Positions 15,455 to 22,674 of a stretch of DNA of 26,109 nucleotides are shown one piece after another. The position numbers were made by a program, and so were the translations under genes. The stretch's first letter is position 1. Each line of letters opens with the position of its first letter. The DNA comes from JBBQZP01 sp038207585 (GTDB lineage: Bacteria; Pseudomonadota; Alphaproteobacteria; Rhodobacterales; Rhodobacteraceae): assembly GCA_038207585.1 (NCBI GenBank), contig JBBQZP010000043.1, positions 1-26,109 on the forward strand. The letters run 5' to 3'. The notes under the pieces are model-generated. The model was not told where the DNA came from, did no database searches, and saw only the letters and a program-made list of their open reading frames with translations.

Positions 15455-16462
15455 ATGAGCCCTTCCAAAACCCCGATCCGCACCCTTCCCGGACATGCCT
15501 GCATGGTGTTTCCGGCCGATGCGATTTACGTCTGCGGCGGCGTAAATCTGGGCGACGGGCTGGAGGATGCGGCGCAAGCCCTGCCCGGCGACCTCTACGA
15601 ACTGGCGGATGACGCCGAAGCACTGCGGTTGATCGTTTCGCATGCCGAAGGCCAGCAAACCGTGGCCGAAGGGTCGTCACTGGGGCGCGCGGGCGATCCG
15701 GTCCGGTTCATGGCCCGTCTGACGCTGATGGGCGACGATGGCAACCGGATCGAGCTGATGATCCTGTCGGTCGGGGATGAGGGGGTCTATGCCCTGCCGA
15801 TGTCTCCGATGGGGCGTCGGGCGGAATACACGCTGCTGGTGGTGGAAACCGCGCCGCCCGAAGCACCGCTGAACGATCTTTTGTGCGTGTCGTTTGCGCG
15901 GGGCACAATGATCACCCTGCCCAACGGTCGCCAGCGCCCGATTGAGGCGTTAAAGGCCGGTGACACCGTGCTGACCCGCGATCACGGCGCGCAGCAGGTC
16001 CGCTGGATCGGGCATGCCACGCTGCGTGCCGTAGGGGCCTTTGCGCCCGTGGTCATTACCGCAGGTGCGATGGGCAATGCGGGCGATCTGATCGTCAGCC
16101 AGCATCACCGCATGTTCCTGTACCAGCGCAACCGCACCGAAAAGGCCAAGACGGCCGAGCTTTTCGTGCAGGCCAAACATCTGGTTAACGGCGACACGAT
16201 CTTTCTGCGCGAAGGCGGTTTTGTCGATTATATGAGCCTTGTGTTCGACAGCCACGAGATCATCTATGCCGAAGGTATTCCCGCCGAAAGCCTGCTGGTG
16301 ACCGAGGCCACCGTGTCGCGCCTGCCTCCGGAAATCTCTGCAGATGTGCGCGCCCGGTTTCCCGGTTTGAGCCAGAACCAGCATTTCGGCACCGAGGCCG
16401 GGCGCGAGTTGCTTTCGGGGTTGGCCACGCCAAAGACCCGCCGTCAGCCACCCATCGTATAA
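15455..16462 (+). CDS. Hint-domain protein (Hedgehog/intein-like, Hint_2 type)
   Basis: This 335-residue protein has an N-terminal part (1-140) that I do not recognise, followed by a Hint domain. Block A reads SFARGTMITLPNGRQRPIEA with AGDTVLTRDHG behind it (about 146-178); block B reads GDLIVSQHHRMFL (210-222); and a late segment SHEIIYAEGIPAESLL fits the end of the domain. Where most Hint domains have a Cys nucleophile directly before the Phe (CFxxGT), this one has Ser146, with a Cys two residues earlier. Ser is a known alternative nucleophile in inteins. Rhodobacterales encode many such proteins, often secreted and of unknown role. No signal peptide is evident. It is probably transcribed from TTGACG/TATGCT upstream, and its end overlaps the next gene by 19 bases. 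Confidence 0.85.
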   Translation: MSPSKTPIRTLPGHACMVFPADAIYVCGGVNLGDGLEDAAQALPGDLYELADDAEALRLIVSHAEGQQTVAEGSSLGRAGDPVRFMARLTLMGDDGNRIELMILSVGDEGVYALPMSPMGRRAEYTLLVVETAPPEAPLNDLLCVSFARGTMITLPNGRQRPIEALKAGDTVLTRDHGAQQVRWIGHATLRAVGAFAPVVITAGAMGNAGDLIVSQHHRMFLYQRNRTEKAKTAELFVQAKHLVNGDTIFLREGGFVDYMSLVFDSHEIIYAEGIPAESLLVTEATVSRLPPEISADVRARFPGLSQNQHFGTEAGRELLSGLATPKTRRQPPIV

Positions 16463-16821
16463 AAGAACTCTTCCCGCGTGATCTTGCCGTCCTTCACATG
16501 ATAGACGGCCACTTCGCGCATCGGCGTCCGTTGGCCGGAAGATTTCATCGTCGCGTCAACGTCAAAGATCACGGCAAAGCGGTCGTCGCCATGCAGGAAC
16601 GGGCCTTCCACATTCGCGCTGTGAACCTCGAAATTATCGTTGAACCAATGGTGCTTGCCCCGGATCGCCTCAACGCCCGCCTTCATGCGGTCTTCCCCCG
16701 GCGGCGCGCCTGCTTCTACCGATACGGCATCAGGGTGATACAGCGTTTCAAGCCCGTGCATCTCATTCCCGGTCTTGCAGTTGTGAACCAGTTCGTCCGC
16801 CACTTCGCGCAGGGTTTTCAT
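16444..16821 (-). CDS. SnoaL-like / NTF2-fold protein
   Basis: A 125-residue protein with the look of the SnoaL_2/NTF2-like fold: an N-terminal helix (LREVADELVHNCKTG), a segment around LETLYHPDAVSVEAG, GVEAIRGKHHWFNDNFEVHS, and a C-terminal strand ending VAVYHVKDGKITREEFFYTMG. The fold forms a small cone-shaped pocket used for isomerases, cyclases or simple ligand binding; no catalytic residue can be assigned, so function is unknown. The ATG at 16821 has GGAGG five bases upstream, which lies inside a longer frame that would start at a TTG, so the shorter form is preferred. It overlaps the Hint gene tail-to-tail by 19 bases. Confidence 0.82.
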   Translation of the reverse strand: MKTLREVADELVHNCKTGNEMHGLETLYHPDAVSVEAGAPPGEDRMKAGVEAIRGKHHWFNDNFEVHSANVEGPFLHGDDRFAVIFDVDATMKSSGQRTPMREVAVYHVKDGKITREEFFYTMGG

Positions 16822-16856
16822 CGCATCCTCCAAAGTTATGTTCCGTTAATGTTCTC

Positions 16857-16884
16857 ATCCTACGCCCGCCACATCACAGGTCAA
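16857..16884 (-). promoter_or_regulatory. Candidate promoter of the SnoaL-like gene
   Basis: On the minus strand TTGACC (plus 16879-16884) and TAGGAT (plus 16857-16862) are 16 bases apart, about 36 bases before the ATG. Between the -10 and the start lie two near-direct repeats, GTTATGTTC (16835-16843) and GTTAATGTTC (16845-16854) on the plus strand, which could bind a regulator. Inference from sequence only. Confidence 0.4.
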
Positions 16885-16953
16885 TAACATTTCGGGGCGC
16901 GGCAAAATCACAAGCGATTGCGCGCCCATCCGCCCCCGTCTATACCGTGCGGC

Positions 16954-18561
16954 ATGGCCGAACCCTTGCACAACCGCCCCGCCCTGCCCCCGGAAATTGC
17001 CCGGCGGCGCACCTTTGCCATCATCTCGCACCCCGATGCGGGCAAGACCACGCTGACCGAAAAGTTCCTGCTGTTCGGCGGTGCGATCCAGATGGCGGGT
17101 CAGGTGCGCGCCAATGGCGAGGCGCGGCGCACACGATCGGATTTCATGAAGATGGAGCAGGAGCGCGGTATTTCCGTGTCGGCCAGCGCCATGTCGTTCG
17201 ATTTCCGCCAGTTTCGTTTCAACCTTGTCGACACACCCGGCCACAGCGATTTTTCCGAAGACACCTACCGCACGCTGACCGCGGTTGACGCCGCAATCAT
17301 GGTGATCGACGGCGCGAAAGGTGTTGAATCCCAGACCCGCAAATTGTTCGAGGTCTGCCGCCTGCGCGACCTGCCGATCCTGACCTTCTGCAACAAGATG
17401 GACCGCGAAAGCCGGGATACGTTCGAGATCATCGACGAGATTCAGCAAAATCTTGCCATCGACGTGGCCCCGGCCTCCTGGCCCATCGGAATGGGCCGCG
17501 ATTTTCTGGGCTGCTATGATATTCTGCACGACCGGCTGGAACTGATGGACCGCGCCGACCGCAACAGGGTGGCGGAAACGATCCAGATCAACGGGCTGGA
17601 CGATCCCGCACTGGCTACGCATATCCCGGCGGAGCAGTTGAAGAAACTGCTGGAAGACCTTGAAATGGTGCGCGAATTACTGCCCGCGTTCAACCGACAA
17701 TCGTTCCTTGAGGGACACCTGACACCGATCTGGTTCGGCTCGGCGATCAACTCGTTTGGGGTCAAGGAACTTATGGACGGAATGGGCGAATACGGCCCCG
17801 AACCGCAGGTGCAAAAGGCGCGAGAGCGTGATGTGGCCCCCGAAGAAACCCCGGTGACGGGCTTTGTTTTCAAGGTTCAGGCCAACATGGACCCAAAGCA
17901 CCGCGACCGCGTGGCCTTCGTGCGCCTGTCGTCAGGGCATTTCGAGCGCGGCATGAAGCTGCTGCATGTGCGGTCGAAAAAGCAGATGGCGGTATCCAAC
18001 CCGGTTCTGTTCCTGGCTGCCGACCGCGAACTGGCCGAAGAGGCCTGGGCCGGTGATATCATCGGCATCCCCAACCACGGCCAGCTTCGCATCGGCGACG
18101 CGCTGACCGAGGGCGAAACGCTGCATTTCAGTGGCATCCCCTCGTTCGCGCCGGAACTGCTTCAAGGCGTGCGCGCGGGCGATCCGCTGAAGGGCAAGCA
18201 TCTGGAAAAGGCGCTGATGCAATTTGCCGAGGAAGGTGCGGCCAAGGTATTCAAACCTATGATCGGATCAGGCTTCATAGTCGGCGTCGTGGGTGCCTTG
18301 CAATTCGAGGTTCTGGCCAGCCGGATCGAACAGGAATACTCGCTGCCCGTCCGCTTTGAGCCCAGCCATTTCACCTCGGCCCGCTGGGTGACCGGGGCCA
18401 AAGCCGCGATTGATGCCTTCACCAACGTAAACAAGGGCCATGTCGCGCAAGACAGCGATGGTGACCTAGTGTTCCTGACCCGCCTGCAATGGGACATCGA
18501 CCGCATCGGCCGCGACCACCCCGAGGTCAAGCTGACGGCGACCAAGGAAATGATGGTTTAG
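16954..18561 (+). CDS. prfC: Peptide chain release factor 3
   Basis: RF3 is a cytoplasmic GTPase that removes RF1 or RF2 from the ribosome after peptide release. The 535-residue protein has all GTPase motifs: G1 HPDAGKTT (26-33), G2 RGIS (71-74), G3 DTPGH (93-97), G4 NKMD (147-150). The RF3 feature SDFSEDTYRTL, which separates it from EF-G, is present, as is the C-terminal segment QFEVLASRIEQEYSLPVRFE. Length is close to E. coli RF3 (529). The ATG at 16954 is preferred over an in-frame TTG at 16918. It is apparently monocistronic, and its stop overlaps that of the BLUF gene on the other strand. Confidence 0.97.
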   Translation: MAEPLHNRPALPPEIARRRTFAIISHPDAGKTTLTEKFLLFGGAIQMAGQVRANGEARRTRSDFMKMEQERGISVSASAMSFDFRQFRFNLVDTPGHSDFSEDTYRTLTAVDAAIMVIDGAKGVESQTRKLFEVCRLRDLPILTFCNKMDRESRDTFEIIDEIQQNLAIDVAPASWPIGMGRDFLGCYDILHDRLELMDRADRNRVAETIQINGLDDPALATHIPAEQLKKLLEDLEMVRELLPAFNRQSFLEGHLTPIWFGSAINSFGVKELMDGMGEYGPEPQVQKARERDVAPEETPVTGFVFKVQANMDPKHRDRVAFVRLSSGHFERGMKLLHVRSKKQMAVSNPVLFLAADRELAEEAWAGDIIGIPNHGQLRIGDALTEGETLHFSGIPSFAPELLQGVRAGDPLKGKHLEKALMQFAEEGAAKVFKPMIGSGFIVGVVGALQFEVLASRIEQEYSLPVRFEPSHFTSARWVTGAKAAIDAFTNVNKGHVAQDSDGDLVFLTRLQWDIDRIGRDHPEVKLTATKEMMV

Positions 18562-18950
18562 GCGATTTCGGTCGAGATCCTCTGGAATGCGTCCAGCACG
18601 TCGCCGTGCGGCATCTCTGCCAGCGCTGCGGGCGAGATTTTCGGGAACGGTACGGTCTGCGTCGGATCGTGGCGCATTGCCCAGCCCGGAAACAGACGCA
18701 CTCCACAAGCCCCGCGAAGGGTTTCGGTCACTTCGACGTGGCGCGTATCGTTGCATATGCGGTCATAGCAGGTGGCGACCATGTCCTGCTCACCCTCCAG
18801 ATACTGCACGAAAAGATCACTGCGGCAGATCAGATACCCGGTGATCCCGTCGCGCGTGTTGGCGGCGCGCGCCTCGAACAGAATGCTTGCAAGCGTCATC
18901 AGGTCAAAGCGGACCGGACGCGACGCATAGATAAGTCGTGTCAATGCCAT
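18558..18950 (-). CDS. BLUF-domain blue-light photoreceptor (FAD-binding)
   Basis: This 130-residue, single-domain protein has every key BLUF residue: Tyr8 (LIYAS), Asn31 (AANTRDGITG), Gln49 (LFVQYLEG), Trp90 and Met92 (FPGWAM). Counted against AppA of Rhodobacter (Tyr21, Asn45, Gln63, Trp104, Met106), the spacings differ by only one residue. It should bind FAD noncovalently and change its hydrogen bonding under blue light. There is no output domain, so it must signal through a partner protein, as do short BLUF proteins such as PixD. The ATG at 18950 has an AGGGGGG Shine-Dalgarno. Immediately upstream is a strong hairpin. The gene ends inside the prfC stop (4-base overlap). Its partner is not evident. 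Confidence 0.93.
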   Translation of the reverse strand: MALTRLIYASRPVRFDLMTLASILFEARAANTRDGITGYLICRSDLFVQYLEGEQDMVATCYDRICNDTRHVEVTETLRGACGVRLFPGWAMRHDPTQTVPFPKISPAALAEMPHGDVLDAFQRISTEIA

Positions 18951-19217
18951 GGTTCCCCCCTTTCCGGGCCACTGGCACAACGGCCCGGAACCCGGAACTT
19001 AGAGCCGGTTCGGCTGAGGGTAAATGGGAATCCTCTGATCACCGCAAAATTCGTTTCCTCCGGCCGAACCACCCCGCCTATCGCTTCCGCCCGGCGAACG
19101 CATGAGTCTCCGGCGCAACAGGTTTTCGGCATTGTGGCAACATTGGTGCGAATTTGTGGACAAACGGCGATTCTCCGCTGATCCTGATGAAAAGCAATAA
19201 ACAATCGAGGCAGTGTG
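18951..19217. other. Divergent intergenic region between BLUF and methyltransferase genes
   Basis: These 267 bases hold the leaders of both genes. I see no small gene. There is a hairpin next to the BLUF start (listed separately), a duplicated CCCGGAA (18984-18990, 18991-18997) and an 8-base inverted pair GGTTCGGC (19007-19014) / GCCGAACC (19063-19070). No convincing -35/-10 pair was found for either side. Confidence 0.6.
18962..18990 (-). other. Hairpin directly upstream of the BLUF ribosome-binding site
   Basis: TTCCGGGCC (18962-18970) and GGCCCGGAA (18982-18990) are perfectly complementary 9-base arms around an 11-base loop. In the BLUF transcript the 3' arm ends next to the AGGGGGG ribosome-binding site, so it could modulate access of ribosomes or end an incoming transcript. 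No T-run follows. Confidence 0.5.
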
Positions 19218-19844
19218 ATGAACGCGACAAAACCCAAGGGCGACATCTATTACAACAAACGTGCCGAAACCTACGACAAGCGCCGCGTCAAACAGCCATG
19301 GTGGCATGTCGAACAGGCCGAGATGAAATCGCTTCTGGAAAGTCTGCCGCGCGATCTGAAGGTGGTTGATGTGCCGTTCGGAACCGGTCGGTTCGTGCCG
19401 TTTTACGACGAGCTTGGCTACAATATATCGGGCCTCGATTCCTCGGGTCACATGATCAGCGCTGCGCAAACAGCACTTGGCCCGCTGTTCGCGAAATGCC
19501 GGTGTGTGGTCGGCGACGCCGCACATCTGCCGTTCGAGACGGGCGAGTTTGATCTGGTCGTCTCAACACGCTTTCTGCGCGATATCGTGACCTTCGGCCC
19601 GGCCAAGGCGATGCTGGCTGAATTTGCCCGTGTGACCAGCAAATATGCAATCATCCAGCTGGGGCAGGCTGGCGGTACAGCCACCATTCCCGCCGACGAT
19701 GAGGTGATGGGCGGCCGGTTGAACAAACACGGCATCGACAAGCTTCTGAAATCCTGTGGCCTCAAAGCCATTGACCGCCGCCTTGTGAAGCCCGACGAGG
19801 AAGGTCAGGGCGACATCTTCCACATCCTGTGTGAAAAGGTCTGA
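19218..19844 (+). CDS. Class I SAM-dependent methyltransferase of unknown substrate
   Basis: This soluble 208-residue protein has the Rossmann-type methyltransferase core. Motif I is VVDVPFGTGRF (49-59), with the acidic residue binding the ribose of SAM at Asp74 (GLDSSGHM). Motif II is GDAAHLPF, then EFDLVVSTRFLRDI. N-terminal YYNKRAETYDKRR resembles small-molecule methyltransferases, yet I cannot name the substrate. Motif I has Pro-Phe-Gly-Thr-Gly rather than the usual Gly-x-Gly-x-Gly. The start at ATG 19218 follows GAGG by seven bases; a GTG one codon earlier is possible. The P-loop gene starts three bases after its stop, so the two are surely co-transcribed. Confidence 0.87.
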   Translation: MNATKPKGDIYYNKRAETYDKRRVKQPWWHVEQAEMKSLLESLPRDLKVVDVPFGTGRFVPFYDELGYNISGLDSSGHMISAAQTALGPLFAKCRCVVGDAAHLPFETGEFDLVVSTRFLRDIVTFGPAKAMLAEFARVTSKYAIIQLGQAGGTATIPADDEVMGGRLNKHGIDKLLKSCGLKAIDRRLVKPDEEGQGDIFHILCEKV

Positions 19845-19847
19845 TCC

Positions 19848-20627
19848 GTGCTGGTAGAGCTTATCGGGCTTCCCGGCAGCGGCAAGTCCACGATCATTCG
19901 TGCCGCAACGCCGCTGTTGAAGGCCGCCGGTCTGCGGTTCGACAGCATGCGGATGGTGTCCAAGAAGTTCATGGCCGAAGACCGCCCGAACGTGCGGTTT
20001 CTGACCAAACGGGCCGAGCGCAGCAGTCTTTACGGCTGTTTTTCCTTTGCCGAAGATCAACAGGATCTGTTCCGCAGCCTGCTTGACGGCGCACTGGGGG
20101 ATGTAAGCCAGACGCTTTGGAACATGGAAATGCTGGGCCAGTTCCAGTTTCTGCGAAACCGCGATCTGTCCGACACAATGGTGTTTCTGGACGAAGGCTT
20201 TTTGCACCGCGGGGTTTCGACCTTTGCCGCCTCGGGTGAACTGCGCAAGCTGATCGACTATATGGATCTTGTGACTCATGATTTCATCACGATCCATATT
20301 ACCACACCTCTGGATATGGCGTTGGCGCGGGCTGAAATGCGCCGTCGCGGTGTGCCCGAAAACCTGCAGGCCAGCACCGGAATTGGCCTTTCCGGGATGG
20401 AGGCGTTCGACCAGATGATCAAGGTCGCCGTTGCACACCGCAAGTTGCAGGGTGCCGCAGTGATCGAGGTTGACGCGACGCAGCCCGCAGCCATTGCCGC
20501 CCGCCAAATGGTCGATGCGCTGGCCCGGCTTGCGCCGGTTTCGGTGCAACGCCCGCTCAAGGGGCCTCGCCTGCGACGCCGCAAGGCGCGCGCAACGGGT
20601 GCACCGCTTCTGCGGGTTGTGGCCTGA
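19848..20627 (+). CDS. P-loop NTPase, kinase-like, unknown substrate
   Basis: The protein has 259 residues. The N-terminus reads MLVELIGLPGSGKST, a Walker A loop (GLPGSGKST, 7-15) of the kind in small-molecule and nucleoside kinases. The probable Walker B is MVFLDEGFLHRG (111-122), whose Asp-Glu followed by Arg recalls the catalytic pair of deoxynucleoside and thymidylate kinases. A basic C-terminal tail (LKGPRLRRRKARATG) is notable. No lid motif can be named and no family is recognised. It starts with GTG, three bases after the methyltransferase stop, with AAGG eight bases upstream, so the two genes form an operon and may act on the same compound. Function not assigned. Confidence 0.8.
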   Translation: MLVELIGLPGSGKSTIIRAATPLLKAAGLRFDSMRMVSKKFMAEDRPNVRFLTKRAERSSLYGCFSFAEDQQDLFRSLLDGALGDVSQTLWNMEMLGQFQFLRNRDLSDTMVFLDEGFLHRGVSTFAASGELRKLIDYMDLVTHDFITIHITTPLDMALARAEMRRRGVPENLQASTGIGLSGMEAFDQMIKVAVAHRKLQGAAVIEVDATQPAAIAARQMVDALARLAPVSVQRPLKGPRLRRRKARATGAPLLRVVA

Positions 20628-20743
20628 CGGACCCCGCCGCAGGTTTCTTGACCTTTCGCGGCGATTGCGCTAGGTGCTGCGCACGGGCAGAAACCTGCAT
20701 GCTTTGCAGTCGTTTGTCCGACCCGACGCCGGGACGCCCGGAT

Positions 20744-20785
20744 AAGATGCGTCCCTTAAAACCCTGCGGTCCGATACCGCATCTT
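20744..20785 (+). other. Leader stem-loops before the helicase gene
   Basis: AAGATGCG (20744-20751) pairs perfectly with CGCATCTT (20778-20785), enclosing 26 bases. Inside, TGCGG (20765-20769) can instead pair with CCGCA (20777-20781), sharing bases with the outer 3' arm, so the two stems are mutually exclusive. The ribosome-binding AGGA begins at 20787, two bases after the outer stem ends. A regulatory role is inferred. Confidence 0.4.
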
Positions 20786-20795
20786 TAGGACGCTC

Positions 20796-22463
20796 ATGAC
20801 CAAATTTTCCGACCTCGCGCTGGACCCGCGCGTTTTGCAAGCCGTTGCCGAAGCTGGCTACGAAACCCCCACTCCGATTCAGGCGCAAGCGATCCCGTTC
20901 GCGCTTCAGGGCCGCGACGTCTTGGGCATCGCCCAGACCGGCACCGGCAAGACGGCAAGCTTCACGCTGCCGATGATCACGTTGCTGGGTAAAGGCCGCG
21001 CCCGCGCGCGCATGCCGCGCAGTCTGGTGCTGGCACCGACCCGCGAACTGGCAGCACAGGTGGCCGAGAACTTTGACGTTTACGCCAAGCACACCAAGCT
21101 GACGAAAGCCTTGCTGATCGGCGGCGTCGCGTTTGGCGAACAGGACAAACTGATCGACCGTGGCGTTGACGTGCTGATTGCAACGCCGGGCCGGTTGCTG
21201 GATCATTTCGAACGCGGCAAGCTGCTATTGACCGGCGTGCAGATCATGGTGGTGGATGAGGCCGACCGGATGCTGGATATGGGGTTCATTCCCGATATCG
21301 AACGCATCTTCAGCCTGACGCCGTTCACCCGCCAGACGTTCTTTTACTCCGCCACAATGGCGCCCGAGATCGAGCGGATCACAAACACCTTCCTGTCGAA
21401 CGCCGCCCGCATCGAAGTGGCGCGGCAGGCGACAACCTCGGAAACCATCGAGCAGTCGCTGTTCGAGATCAAGCCCGCCCGCAAGGACCGCAGCTTTGCC
21501 GACAAGCGGTCGGTCCTGCGCGCCCTGATCCGGGCCGAGGGTGAAAGCTGCACGAATGCGATCATCTTCTGCAACCGCAAGATGGATGTGGATGTGGTTG
21601 CCAAGTCTTTGAAACAGCATGGTTTCAACGCATCCCCCATCCACGGCGATCTGGATCAGTCGGTGCGCACCAAAACGCTGGACGGGTTCCGCGACGGGTC
21701 GGTGCATCTGCTGGTCGCATCTGACGTGGCGGCGCGGGGCCTTGATATTCCCGCCGTCAGCCATGTGTTCAACTTTGATGTGCCCAGCCACCCCGAAGAT
21801 TATGTGCACCGCATCGGGCGCACCGGGCGTGCCGGGCGCAAGGGCAAAGCCTTCACGATTTCAACGCCTTATGACGAAAAATACCTGACGGCTATCGAAC
21901 ATCTGGTCAAACAGCCGATCCCGCGCGGCACTCTGCCCGAAGGCTTCGCGCTGGACGCCGCTGGCGATGCGCCCGAACCGCGCGAAAGCCGCGGCAAGAC
22001 CGACGGCAGCAAAAGCCGCAGCCGGGGCGGACGTGACCGTGACCGCCGCCCGGTGCGCGACGAAACGCAGCCCCCCGCCAGCATGGAACCGCTGGAGGTC
22101 AAAGCCGCCGAACCCGCCGCGCCGGCTCCGGCCCCGGTTGAAGAAGAACGTGCAGCAGCACCGCGCCGCGATGACAGCCGCGACACGCGCCGGTCCGCGC
22201 CACGCGATGGCAACCGCACGTCGGGGCGTGACGAAAACCGCGACGCAGGCCGCGAAAGCAGCCGACCTTCGAACCGCGATGAAAACCGTGAAGGCGGGCG
22301 CGAACGCGAAAGCTACCGTGACCGCAACCGCACAGACCACGGCCCGCGCGTCATGGGCATGGGCGACCATGTGCCCGATTTCATCCTGCGCAGTTTCCGG
22401 GTGGATCAGGTGACGGCGGACGAACCCGAAGAAGATCTGCAGACCACCGGCACAGAAGCCTGA
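20796..22463 (+). CDS. rhlE: DEAD-box RNA helicase, RhlE-like, with long Arg/Asp-rich tail
   Basis: This 555-residue ATP-dependent RNA helicase has the full motif set: Q motif GYETPTPIQ (21-29) with upstream Phe4, motif I AQTGTGKT (46-53), PTRELA (81-86), DEAD (154-157), SAT (185-187), and HRIGRTGR (338-345). The core ends near residue 385; the last 170 residues are disordered and very rich in Arg, Asp, Glu and Asn, with repeated RDENR-type units, and likely bind RNA or drive condensate formation. RhlE-group helicases act in ribosome assembly and mRNA decay, and in alphaproteobacteria in cold response. AGGA precedes the ATG by a few bases. A strong terminator follows. The rhlE symbol is a subgroup guess. 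Confidence 0.9.
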   Translation: MTKFSDLALDPRVLQAVAEAGYETPTPIQAQAIPFALQGRDVLGIAQTGTGKTASFTLPMITLLGKGRARARMPRSLVLAPTRELAAQVAENFDVYAKHTKLTKALLIGGVAFGEQDKLIDRGVDVLIATPGRLLDHFERGKLLLTGVQIMVVDEADRMLDMGFIPDIERIFSLTPFTRQTFFYSATMAPEIERITNTFLSNAARIEVARQATTSETIEQSLFEIKPARKDRSFADKRSVLRALIRAEGESCTNAIIFCNRKMDVDVVAKSLKQHGFNASPIHGDLDQSVRTKTLDGFRDGSVHLLVASDVAARGLDIPAVSHVFNFDVPSHPEDYVHRIGRTGRAGRKGKAFTISTPYDEKYLTAIEHLVKQPIPRGTLPEGFALDAAGDAPEPRESRGKTDGSKSRSRGGRDRDRRPVRDETQPPASMEPLEVKAAEPAAPAPAPVEEERAAAPRRDDSRDTRRSAPRDGNRTSGRDENRDAGRESSRPSNRDENREGGRERESYRDRNRTDHGPRVMGMGDHVPDFILRSFRVDQVTADEPEEDLQTTGTEA

Positions 22464-22482
22464 GCCAACCGAACACCGCATG

Positions 22483-22514
22483 CATAAAGCCCCGGATCGC
22501 TCCGGGGCTTTATG
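22483..22514. terminator. Intrinsic-type terminator hairpin after the helicase gene
   Basis: Perfect 14-base arms CATAAAGCCCCGGA (22483-22496) and TCCGGGGCTTTATG (22501-22514) flank the tetraloop TCGC. The arms end in AAA/TTT, so a short U-run lies in the 3' arm in either direction, which would let it serve both the helicase and the convergent rnj gene. The T-run is short, so termination strength is uncertain. Confidence 0.8.
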
Positions 22515-22580
22515 AATTTCGTCGTGCCCTCGCACCAATCATCCTCCGGGCGGCAATGGGCGGGCGGCAATTGGTGGACG

Positions 22581-22601
22581 GTCCCGGATCAGGTCCGGGA
22601 C
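22581..22601. repeat. REP-like palindrome, copy 1
   Basis: Arms GTCCCGGA (22581-22588) and TCCGGGAC (22594-22601) surround TCAGG. Its core CCCGGATCA-x-GTCCGGG is shared with copy 2 read from the other strand. Palindromes of this type recur between genes in many alphaproteobacteria. Confidence 0.65.
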
Positions 22602-22643
22602 AGCGTTGGTCTAGCAAGCCGCCGCGAACCCTAAAGCCACGTA

Positions 22644-22664
22644 GCCCCGGACGTGATCCGGGGC
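22644..22664. repeat. REP-like palindrome, copy 2 (opposite orientation)
   Basis: Arms GCCCCGGA (22644-22651) and TCCGGGGC (22657-22664) surround CGTGA. Read on the minus strand it becomes the same unit as copy 1 apart from compensated changes in the stem and one loop base. It ends 10 bases before the rnj stop. Confidence 0.65.
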
Positions 22665-22674
22665 CGCGCAACCG

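Noticed and set aside
15285..15680. N-terminal extension of the SDR frame
   Set aside because: The added residues are Arg/Pro-rich without conserved features, cross the Hint promoter and the Hint gene start, and the internal ATG at 15284 has a GGAGG site.
19007..19070. Inverted repeat GGTTCGGC / GCCGAACC upstream of the methyltransferase gene
   Set aside because: The arms are only 8 bases and 48 bases apart, a level expected by chance in DNA of this composition.
19179..19203. TGATCC motif resembling an RpoE/ChrR-type -35 element
   Set aside because: No fitting -10 element lies at the right distance, so a stress-sigma promoter is not supported.
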